Below, piece after piece: positions 1 through 5,831 of a stretch of 5,831 nucleotides of DNA. The notes under the pieces are model-generated. The model ran no database searches and was not told the origin of the DNA. It was given only the letters and a program-made list of their open reading frames with translations. Numbering within the stretch: the stretch's first letter is position 1; the number at the start of each line of letters is the position of its first letter. Origin of the DNA: Acidimicrobiales bacterium (GTDB taxonomy: Bacteria > Actinomycetota > Acidimicrobiia > Acidimicrobiales > JABEUL01); the NCBI GenBank assembly GCA_013044465.1, contig JABEUL010000141.1, positions 1 through 5,831 of the forward strand, written 5' to 3'. Both the position numbers and the translations under genes were made by a program.

Positions 1-94
1 AATATAGGCTTGAGATGGCGTTGTTCGTACTAAAGGCAGGTCAGGGCACCCACGGATATGTTAGGAGAGCCATCTATATCAGGCTACTTTTATT

Positions 95-146
95 AATATA
101 AATGCAATTTACATGTGGTATTACCAGCTAAAACTTAAATTAAAAT
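95..146 (+). promoter_or_regulatory. Possible hsdM operon promoter region
   Basis: This AT-rich segment just ahead of hsdM holds several promoter-like hexamers. TATAAA (97-102) and TAAAAT (141-146) each match five of six bases of the sigma-70 -10 consensus. TTTACA (108-113) resembles a -35 box. No pair combines two good boxes with a 16-18 bp spacer, so I cannot choose a specific promoter. The assignment rests mainly on position and base composition. If TAAAAT is the -10 box, transcription would start around 153, giving a 5' leader of only about 20 bases before the hsdM start codon. Confidence 0.25.
99..111. repeat. Small perfect dyad TAAAT-GCA-ATTTA
   Basis: Five-base arms TAAAT (99-103) and ATTTA (107-111) flank GCA. 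The dyad overlaps one possible -10 box. A related element, TAAAATGCATTA, lies at 141-152 and contains the 8-bp palindrome AATGCATT (144-151). The shared AATGCA cores start 43 bases apart, about four helical turns. They could be binding sites for a regulator, but AT-rich sequence gives such short palindromes by chance. Confidence 0.25.
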
Positions 147-175
147 GCATTATGTCCTACAATGGAATCTAACTT

Positions 176-1753
176 ATGGCGACAAAAAATACCAAGACTA
201 AATCCCTCGAAGCAAGCCTTTGGGAGGCAGCTGACAAGCTCCGGGGTAACTTGGAGGCTGCCGAGTATAAACATGTAGTTTTGGGGCTTGTCTTTTTAAA
301 GTACGTTACCGACGCATTTGGAACCAGGCGGAAAGAACTAGAACGCCTTGTATCAGATCCAAATTCGACTGAGTACATCAAGAATGAGGGCCGACGGGCT
401 AAGATTCTTGAATCCCGTGATGAGTACAGCGCTGAAAATATTTTCTGGGTACCGCCTCCTGCCCGTTGGGAATTCCTCATATCAAATGCCAAGCAGGCCA
501 ATATTGGAGTCCTTATTGATAAAGCCATGGATGCAATAGAGAAGGAAAATCCAAAATTACGAGGTGTTCTCCCTAAAACCTATGCCAGAGCTGAAATTGA
601 CAAACGGAAACTTGGAGAGCTCGTTGACATGTTGGGAAACATTGGATTTACAAGCGTTGACCATGGAACGGATGATGTCCTTGGGCGTGTTTACGAGTAT
701 TTTTTGGGTCGATTCGCTTCGGCCGAGGGGAGGGGTGCTGGCGAGTTCTATACACCACGGAGCGTCGTCAAACTCCTGGTTGAAATGCTCGAACCTTTCA
801 AAGGGCGTGTTTATGACCCATGTTGTGGATCAGGTGGAATGTTTGTTCAGTCAGCTGATTTTGTCAAAGCTCATGGTGGGCAGAGGAACGATATTTCAAT
901 ATATGGACAAGAATTTGTAGCCACTACCTGGCGACTCTGTAAAATGAACTTAGCCCTACGTGGTGTGGAGGCTAACTTATCTGATGGTTCTGCCGACACT
1001 TTCTCGAATGACAGACACCCAGATCTAAGAGCTAATTTCATCCTTGCAAATCCACCATTTAATGTAAGTGACTGGGGTGGTGAGCATCTAAAAGACGACC
1101 AGCGATGGCGCTACGGAACTCCCCCACCCACAAATGCAAACTTTGCCTGGGTTGAGCACATGATCCATCATCTAGCTCCATCTGGCACGGCTGGGTTTGT
1201 ATTAGCTAACGGTTCAATGACAACTAATCAATCAGGTGAAGGTGAAATTAGAAGGAAAATAATTGAAGCTGACCTTGTAGATTGCATGGTGGCACTTCCT
1301 GGCCAATTGTTTTACACAACTCAGATTCCAGTTTGTCTTTGGTTTTTAGCCAAAAACAAAAAGAACGGTGGCAAGAGAGATCGTAGAGGTGAGGTCCTCT
1401 TTATTGATGGTCGCAAGCTAGGAACCATGATTGGAAGAGCCCAAAAAGAACTCACCGATGAGGACATCCAAAAGGTATCAAATACTTACCATGCTTGGCG
1501 AGGAGAACCTAAAGCTGGCGAATACTCAGACATGCCGGGATTCTGCAAAAGCGCCACATTAAATGAAATCAGCAATCATGAACATGTTTTAACTCCTGGC
1601 AGATATGTCGGTGCTGAAGATGTTGAAGAAGATGGTGAAGCATTTGATCAGAAAATGAAGCGCTTGGTTTCTTTATTTCATGACCAGCAGGTTGAAGCAA
1701 AGAAGCTCGATGCGAAAATTGAGATCAGCTTAAGGGAGCTCGGTTATGAATAG
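176..1753 (+). CDS. hsdM: Type I restriction-modification methyltransferase subunit HsdM
   Basis: HsdM transfers a methyl group from S-adenosylmethionine to adenine N6 in the target chosen by HsdS. It is needed for both the methylase and the restriction complex. The 525 residues match the family length (about 500-530). Residues from about 9 to 150 form the helical HsdM N-terminal domain. The methylase fold follows, with DDVLGRVYEYFLGRF at 166-180, GEFYTP at 189-194, the SAM-binding motif DPCCGSGG at 214-221 and the catalytic NPPF at 292-295. NPPF is the form expected of an N6-adenine enzyme. The charged C-terminal tail (about 485-525) looks helical and probably contacts HsdS. The ATG at 176 is favoured because an upstream in-frame ATG at 152 runs into TAA at 170-172. 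A modest GGA at 164-166 lies 9 bases before the start. The reading frame is intact and no key residue is missing. Confidence 0.97.
   Translation: MATKNTKTKSLEASLWEAADKLRGNLEAAEYKHVVLGLVFLKYVTDAFGTRRKELERLVSDPNSTEYIKNEGRRAKILESRDEYSAENIFWVPPPARWEFLISNAKQANIGVLIDKAMDAIEKENPKLRGVLPKTYARAEIDKRKLGELVDMLGNIGFTSVDHGTDDVLGRVYEYFLGRFASAEGRGAGEFYTPRSVVKLLVEMLEPFKGRVYDPCCGSGGMFVQSADFVKAHGGQRNDISIYGQEFVATTWRLCKMNLALRGVEANLSDGSADTFSNDRHPDLRANFILANPPFNVSDWGGEHLKDDQRWRYGTPPPTNANFAWVEHMIHHLAPSGTAGFVLANGSMTTNQSGEGEIRRKIIEADLVDCMVALPGQLFYTTQIPVCLWFLAKNKKNGGKRDRRGEVLFIDGRKLGTMIGRAQKELTDEDIQKVSNTYHAWRGEPKAGEYSDMPGFCKSATLNEISNHEHVLTPGRYVGAEDVEEDGEAFDQKMKRLVSLFHDQQVEAKKLDAKIEISLRELGYE
1732..1738 (+). promoter_or_regulatory. 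Strong Shine-Dalgarno site at the end of hsdM
   Basis: AAGGGAG lies within the last codons of hsdM, 7 bases before an ATG at 1746 that overlaps the hsdM stop codon (ATGAATAG, 1746-1753). Motif and spacing are both close to ideal, better than at any other start in this window. It does not serve the hsdS frame directly, because the ATG at 1746 is in a different frame. It probably drives the 44-codon frame at 1746-1880, or is the original ribosome entry site of hsdS. Confidence 0.55.
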
Positions 1754-1880
1754 TTGGCCAAGGGAATTAAATAATAAATTTACCGATCAAAGTCATGTAT
1801 TAAGAAAAGGTGAGTTAATTTACAGGTATGGGTGTACATGTCCCATCAACAAAATTCTCAACACTGGAAATGTATCGTGA
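1746..1880 (+). CDS. Possible 44-residue coupled leader ORF between hsdM and hsdS
   Basis: This short frame starts with an ATG that overlaps the hsdM stop (ATGAATAG), 7 bases after a strong Shine-Dalgarno AAGGGAG. It ends at TGA 1878-1880, inside the 5' part of the longest hsdS reading. The peptide starts MNSWPRELNN, contains CTCP near residue 30, and has no domain, signal peptide or membrane segment that I recognise. Its stop lies 4 bases before an in-frame hsdS ATG at 1885 and 8 bases past another at 1870, so ribosomes finishing it could restart on hsdS. Alternatively it is the original N terminus of hsdS, cut off by a one-base frameshift. A third possibility is that it is not translated. 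Its start signals are good, but the product has no recognised relative. Confidence 0.35.
   Translation: MNSWPRELNNKFTDQSHVLRKGELIYRYGCTCPINKILNTGNVS
1808..1813 (+). promoter_or_regulatory. Shine-Dalgarno-like site upstream of the longest hsdS start
   Basis: AGGTGA matches the anti-Shine-Dalgarno sequence well but lies 14 bases before the ATG at 1828, longer than usual. An AGG at 1824-1826 is too close to that ATG to help. The site gives only moderate support for 1828 as the hsdS start. Confidence 0.3.
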
Positions 1881-3228
1881 AAATATGATAAGCGGCTGGA
1901 ACGCATTTTCCCTTGATGAGGTAGCAGATCTTAAGGGCGGCTACGCATTCAAGAGTAAGGATTATACTCCGTATGGACATGTCATTTTACGTACAGTAAA
2001 TATTGGAGCTCGCGGTCAGATCAATAGAGAAGGGGCTGTCTTCATAGATGAAGAGAAGGCGAATGAATACAAATCCTTTGCGCTCCAGGCATCGGACACA
2101 CTCTTCGTCATGGTTGGAGCGACTCTAGGTAAAGTAGGTTTCATACGACCATCTGATTTGCCAGCATTACTCAATCAAAATATGTGGGTTATCAGAGCTA
2201 AAGAAAATAAAGTTAACCCAAGATACCTCTATTACTCATTTAGCCATACTTCAAAATCCATTCTTGGATGGGCTTCGGGTGCAGCAAGAGATTTCGTCCG
2301 AAGAGATGATTTCCGCAAACTTAAGTTGTCTCTTCCAAGCCTTTCCGAGCAAAAAGCCATATCTTCAGTTCTGGGTGCACTTGACGACAAGATCGAACTT
2401 AACCGTAGGATGAGTGAAACACTTGAAGAAATGGCAAGAGCGCAGTTCAAATCATGGTTTGTTGACTTTGACCCTGTACACGCTAAAGCAGAAGGACGAG
2501 ACACTGGACTACCTGCTCATATTGCTGATTTATTTCCAGATTCGTTTGAAGATTCAGAGCTCGGCGAGATACCGAAGGGGTGGGTAGTTCAAGAGCTAAA
2601 AGACCATATAGTAACAACAAAGGGTCGCTCCTACCGAAGCAGTGAACTCATTTCGTTCTCCAAGACTGCAATGGTTACCTTAAAATCTTTTGAAAGAGGC
2701 GGCGGCTACCGTTCCGACGGACTTAAGTCATTTGTAGGACCATTCAAACTACAGCAAGAAGTTATCCCGGGCGAACTAGTGATTGCATGCACAGATGTTA
2801 CGCAAGCAGCAGAAGTGGTGGGAAAGCCAGCTATAGTGCGGGGGACATCGATCTATGAGACTCTTGTTGCCTCGCTCGATGCATTAATTGTTCGACCTAA
2901 CGACACATTTCTCTCCACTGAGTACCTCTACTATCTTGCATTAACGGAATCATTTACAGCACATATGTATGCCCACTCTTCTGGCACTACAGTTCTTCAC
3001 TTAAGCAAGTTCGCACTTCCAACCTTCAAATTTTGTTTACCTCCTCGCCAAATTGTTGAGATTTTCACTGAGTTCGCAACTTCTGCCTTAAGACAAGTTG
3101 AATCTAACTCCAGGGAAGAAGACTGCCTAATCAACCTGCGTGATTTGCTTCTTCCTAAACTAATTTCCGGAGAGTTTCGATTTCCTGATCCAAAATCACT
3201 TCTAGACAAGCTGGAAACAGTAGCATGA
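1828..3228 (+). CDS. hsdS: Type I restriction-modification specificity subunit HsdS
   Basis: HsdS recognises the bipartite DNA target and holds two HsdM subunits, so it sets specificity for both methylation and cleavage. The longest reading has 466 residues. TRD1 runs from about W24 through GGYAFKSKDY (37-46) to about 172. The conserved central helix follows: SEQKAIS at 173-179, LDDKIELNRRM at 185-195, FKSWFVDFDPV at 207-217. TRD2 opens at IPKGW (248-252) and runs to about 400. The second conserved region ends LLLPKLISGEF (440-450). The duplicated layout, TRD then helix twice, is complete. The start is uncertain. ATG 1828 is the first after an in-frame TAA at 1816-1818. ATG 1885 (residue 20) places the TRD1 tryptophan near the N terminus, as is usual, and ATG 1870 is also possible. 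The gene overlaps hsdR by 4 bases. The two TRD sequences do not let me predict the target. Confidence 0.95.
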   Translation: MGVHVPSTKFSTLEMYRENMISGWNAFSLDEVADLKGGYAFKSKDYTPYGHVILRTVNIGARGQINREGAVFIDEEKANEYKSFALQASDTLFVMVGATLGKVGFIRPSDLPALLNQNMWVIRAKENKVNPRYLYYSFSHTSKSILGWASGAARDFVRRDDFRKLKLSLPSLSEQKAISSVLGALDDKIELNRRMSETLEEMARAQFKSWFVDFDPVHAKAEGRDTGLPAHIADLFPDSFEDSELGEIPKGWVVQELKDHIVTTKGRSYRSSELISFSKTAMVTLKSFERGGGYRSDGLKSFVGPFKLQQEVIPGELVIACTDVTQAAEVVGKPAIVRGTSIYETLVASLDALIVRPNDTFLSTEYLYYLALTESFTAHMYAHSSGTTVLHLSKFALPTFKFCLPPRQIVEIFTEFATSALRQVESNSREEDCLINLRDLLLPKLISGEFRFPDPKSLLDKLETVA

Positions 3229-5831
3229 CCAATATATCCGAAGGAGTGATTGAAGAAGCTTGTCTAGGCTACTTCGCCTCAATCGGTTATCAAACGTGCT
3301 TTGGTCCTGAGATAGGTCCTGGAGGAAATGCTCAAGAACGTGAAGATTGGCATGATGTCGTTTTAGTCGCCAGGCTTCGCCAAGCAGTCGAAGATATTAA
3401 TCCAGACCTTCCCAAATCAGCTATTGATGAAGTTATCTCTCGTGTCCTAAGGGCCGAGTCTCAAAACCCAATGGCGGAAAACTTAAGAGTTCACAAGCTC
3501 CTATCTGAAGGTGTGCCAATTGAATTCCGTGATGATACTGGGGATATAAAACATGACCTTGCCTGGATTATCGACTTTGAGAACCCAGAGAAGAACGATT
3601 ACTTAGTAGTAAATCAACTGACAGTTATTGAATCTGGTAAGAATAGGAGACCAGATGTCATCATATATGTAAATGGTATTCCAGTCGGATTAATAGAACT
3701 TAAAAATCCAGGTGATGAGAGTGCAACTATCAAGGGTGCCTGGAATCAGATTCAAACGTACCGAAATGACATTCCAACATTATTTTCCTTTAACGCCGTC
3801 TGTATTGCATCTGACGGATTAGGTTCGGTAATGAGCTCGTTTTCGGCAGGCTTTGAGCACTTCGCACCTTGGAAAACTATTGACGGCAAGGAAATAGCAA
3901 CAGATATGCCACAGTTAGAAGTTATGATCCGAGGTGTATTCGAACCTGTTCGTTTTCTTGATCTCTTGCGTAATTTTATAGTCCATTCAGATGAGCAGGC
4001 AGGACTTGTAAAGAGGGTTGCCAAATATCATCAGTATTGGGCTGTAAATGAAGCAGTTGAATCGACGATTGAAGCATCGGGTGAGAATGGAGACAGGCGA
4101 GGTGGAGTTGTCTGGCATACACAAGGCTCAGGCAAGAGTTTTGAAATGCTTTGTTACTCGAATAAGATGATGCGCTCGCTAAAGATGCAAAATCCAACCC
4201 TTGTGATACTAACTGATAGAAACGATCTTGACGATCAATTATTTGATGAGGTCTTTGCTCCAGCCAAGATACTTCCAGAGACTCCACAACAAGCAACATC
4301 GAGAGCTGACCTTCGAGAAATGCTTACCCGCTCCTCGGGTGGAATAATATTTACTACTATTCAAAAATTTGCACCAGATGTAAAAAGTGATCCACATCCC
4401 GAACTCTCAAGTCGACGAAACGTAGTAGTTATTGCAGACGAAGCCCACCGAAGTCAGTATGACTTCTTAGACGGTTATGCGAGACATTTAAGAGATGCTC
4501 TTCCCAATGCCACCTATATCGGCTTTACTGGAACTCCAATTGAATCAGCCGATAGATCTACCAGACAAATATTTGGAGATTACATTGATATTTATGACTT
4601 AACACGAGCAGTTGAAGATGGTGCAACCGTAAGGATATATTACGAATCAAGATTGGCAAAAGTTGAGCTTCCAGAAAAAGTTAAGAAGGGACTTGACGAT
4701 GAAATCGATCGAATATCTGAAGGTCAGGAAAAATCAGAAACGGAACGTGCAAAAAGCAAGTGGGCTCGGCTAGAAGCAATTGTTGGCGCTGAGGAAAGGC
4801 TCGATCTAATAGCTGCTGACATTATTGATCACTGGGAAAAACGGAAGGAAAACCTTTTTGGCAAGGCAATGATCGTATGCATGAGTCGAAGAATATGTGT
4901 GAGACTCTACGAGAAAATAGTTCAGCTTCGACCCAGTTGGCACTCAGATGATCCACTAGCAGGTCGAATCAAAGTTGTTATGACGGGATCAGCTGCCGAT
5001 CCACAGGAGTTTCAACCCCATCTATATCCGAAAGACGTACTTAGATCTGTCAAGACCCGTGCCAAAAACCCTGAAGATCCACTAGAACTAGTCATCGTTA
5101 GAGACATGTGGCTGACTGGCTTTGATTCTCCTTCAATGAACACTATGTATGTAGACAAGCCAATGCAAAGTCACAGCCTGATGCAGGCCATCGCCCGAGT
5201 AAACCGGACTTTTCGAGATAAACCAGGTGGACTGATAGTTGACTACATAGGAATTGCCCAAAATATTAGAGAAGCTTTAGTAGATTACTCACCGTCAGAT
5301 AGAAATCAAGCAGGCATCCCGATTGGGCAAATGATAGAGGTCATGCTAGAAAAGCACGACATAATCTGTGGAATTCTCCATGACCACGAGTGGAGCTCGG
5401 ATCCGAGGTTAAGTGCTGATAAGCAACTACTCCAACTCCAATCTTCTGTCGACTACATTTTAGCTGACCTTGACCGGAAGGCAAGATTTCTAGATCAAGT
5501 GCTAGCACTTATTAAGAGCTTCGCATTAGCTGGGGCGAGTAGCGAGGCACTTGCCATCCGAAATGATGTCAAATTCTTTACTGACATCAGAAGCTATATT
5601 CTAAAACTCGAAAGGCATGGTAGTCCCGACGGCTCTGGGAGAGGTGGCAGTGACGAACTAGATACCGCAATTGCTCAACTGGTATCTGAAGCAGTTTCTG
5701 GTGATTCCATTGTGGACATTTACGCCGAAGCTGGAATCGAAAGGCCAGAACTATCCATATTGTCAGATGATTTCCTAAAGAAATTGACTCTTTCAGATAA
5801 ACCTAACCTTCAAATGGAGCTCCTAAAAAAG
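3225..5831 (+). CDS. hsdR: Type I restriction endonuclease subunit HsdR, cut by window end
   Basis: HsdR is the motor and nuclease of the type I complex: it translocates DNA with ATP and cuts away from unmethylated targets. The frame is open for 869 codons to the last base. Family members are usually about 1000-1050 residues, so roughly 150-200 are missing. The N-terminal nuclease has D144, E158 and K160 (PD...ELK) and Q175xxxY179. The motor has Walker A GSGKS (301-305), TDRNDLDDQ (330-338), TTIQKF (377-382), DEAH (405-408), GFTGTP (433-438), WLTGFD (629-634) and QAIARVNR (654-661). The catalytic residues lie close to those of EcoR124I (D151, E165, K167, from memory). Residues from about 760 resemble the helical HsdR C-terminal domain, with SILSDDFL near 844. 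A glycine/serine-rich stretch at 799-809 looks like a linker. The ATG sits in ATGA, overlapping the hsdS stop by 4 bases. Only a weak GGA (3213-3215) precedes it, so translation is probably coupled to hsdS. No frameshift or missing key residue is seen. Confidence 0.96.
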   Translation, partial: MTNISEGVIEEACLGYFASIGYQTCFGPEIGPGGNAQEREDWHDVVLVARLRQAVEDINPDLPKSAIDEVISRVLRAESQNPMAENLRVHKLLSEGVPIEFRDDTGDIKHDLAWIIDFENPEKNDYLVVNQLTVIESGKNRRPDVIIYVNGIPVGLIELKNPGDESATIKGAWNQIQTYRNDIPTLFSFNAVCIASDGLGSVMSSFSAGFEHFAPWKTIDGKEIATDMPQLEVMIRGVFEPVRFLDLLRNFIVHSDEQAGLVKRVAKYHQYWAVNEAVESTIEASGENGDRRGGVVWHTQGSGKSFEMLCYSNKMMRSLKMQNPTLVILTDRNDLDDQLFDEVFAPAKILPETPQQATSRADLREMLTRSSGGIIFTTIQKFAPDVKSDPHPELSSRRNVVVIADEAHRSQYDFLDGYARHLRDALPNATYIGFTGTPIESADRSTRQIFGDYIDIYDLTRAVEDGATVRIYYESRLAKVELPEKVKKGLDDEIDRISEGQEKSETERAKSKWARLEAIVGAEERLDLIAADIIDHWEKRKENLFGKAMIVCMSRRICVRLYEKIVQLRPSWHSDDPLAGRIKVVMTGSAADPQEFQPHLYPKDVLRSVKTRAKNPEDPLELVIVRDMWLTGFDSPSMNTMYVDKPMQSHSLMQAIARVNRTFRDKPGGLIVDYIGIAQNIREALVDYSPSDRNQAGIPIGQMIEVMLEKHDIICGILHDHEWSSDPRLSADKQLLQLQSSVDYILADLDRKARFLDQVLALIKSFALAGASSEALAIRNDVKFFTDIRSYILKLERHGSPDGSGRGGSDELDTAIAQLVSEAVSGDSIVDIYAEAGIERPELSILSDDFLKKLTLSDKPNLQMELLKK

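Larger units (their letters stand above)
1..175. other. Upstream intergenic region, no supported gene
   Basis: No convincing gene lies here. All six frames are interrupted by stops except a short + strand frame open from position 3 to a TAA at 99-101. It would encode about 32 residues with no recognisable motif, ending in a low-complexity leucine/isoleucine run, so I do not call it a gene tail. The first 85 bases are of mixed composition and the rest is clearly AT-rich, as expected for a promoter region ahead of hsdM. A 4-bp hairpin (AGCC at 68-71 with GGCT at 82-85) is followed by ACTTTTATT. It could be a remnant terminator of an upstream gene, but it is too short to call. Confidence 0.5.

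Noticed and set aside
3..101. Open + strand frame of about 32 residues reaching the window start, a possible tail of an upstream gene
   Set aside because: The peptide matches no family I know, ends in a hydrophobic low-complexity run, and 32 open codons next to an edge are readily expected by chance.
169..528. Minus-strand open frame of 119 residues opposite the hsdM start
   Set aside because: It lies antisense to a well-supported conserved gene, and its serine/arginine-rich translation has no recognisable motif, typical of a shadow frame.
564..920. Plus-strand open frame of 118 residues inside hsdM
   Set aside because: It is out of frame across the conserved DPCCGSGG region of hsdM, whose own frame carries all the family motifs.
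1828..3228. Possible phase-variable or shuffling hsdS (simple repeats, inverted repeats, second TRD copy)
   Set aside because: I saw no long homopolymer or short tandem repeat tract in the gene, and no second hsdS fragment, inverted copy or recombinase gene in the window.
3752..4299. Two minus-strand open frames (90 and 107 residues) opposite hsdR
   Set aside because: They overlap each other and lie antisense to the HsdR nuclease and Walker A regions, with no motif of their own.
5619..5651. Glycine/serine-rich stretch in HsdR (residues 799-809) as a possible insertion or fusion point
   Set aside because: The flanking sequence on both sides reads as ordinary HsdR C-terminal domain. A short flexible linker of variable composition is not unusual in this family.
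1..5831. Mobile element, CRISPR array, tRNA or other RNA gene
   Set aside because: I found no terminal inverted repeats, transposase or integrase motifs, regularly spaced repeats or tRNA-like cloverleaf. Nearly all sequence after 175 is accounted for by the three hsd genes.

Overview
The window carries one type I restriction-modification locus on the + strand, in the order hsdM, hsdS, hsdR. hsdM and hsdS are complete. hsdR is open from its start codon to the last base and is cut off by the window edge. The three genes cover almost everything after position 175. The sequence is bacterial. GC content looks intermediate by eye (low to mid 40s percent, not computed). The HsdS junction sequences, with FKSWFVDFDPV in the centre and LLLPKLISGEF at the C terminus, are of a kind common in Pseudomonadota but also found elsewhere, so I do not name a host.

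Layout. Positions 1-175 hold no gene I can support. From about 85 they are AT-rich and offer weak promoter-like elements and a pair of similar AATGCA-centred sites. hsdM (176-1753) encodes a 525-residue N6-adenine methyltransferase subunit with DPCCGSGG and NPPF motifs. hsdS (longest start 1828, stop 3228) encodes a two-TRD specificity subunit of up to 466 residues. hsdR (3225 to the edge) encodes at least 869 residues. It has an N-terminal PD-(D/E)xK nuclease with a QxxxY motif, and superfamily 2 translocase motifs from Walker A to motif VI, all of which look intact.

How it works together (family knowledge). HsdS reads a bipartite target through its two TRDs. Two HsdM plus one HsdS methylate adenine at that target. 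Adding HsdR gives the restriction complex, which pumps DNA using ATP and cuts far from unmethylated sites. The M-S-R order resembles type IC systems such as EcoR124I. hsdS and hsdR overlap by 4 bases (ATGA), which suggests coupled translation and makes nuclease production depend on hsdS translation.

The one part that deserves a second look is the hsdM/hsdS junction. The best Shine-Dalgarno sequence and a start codon overlapping the hsdM stop do not lead into the hsdS frame. They lead into a 44-codon frame that ends inside the hsdS 5' end. This is either a leader ORF with reinitiation or the trace of a one-base frameshift (mutation or sequencing error). Otherwise the locus looks like an ordinary, probably functional type I system, and I found no sign of an undescribed system.
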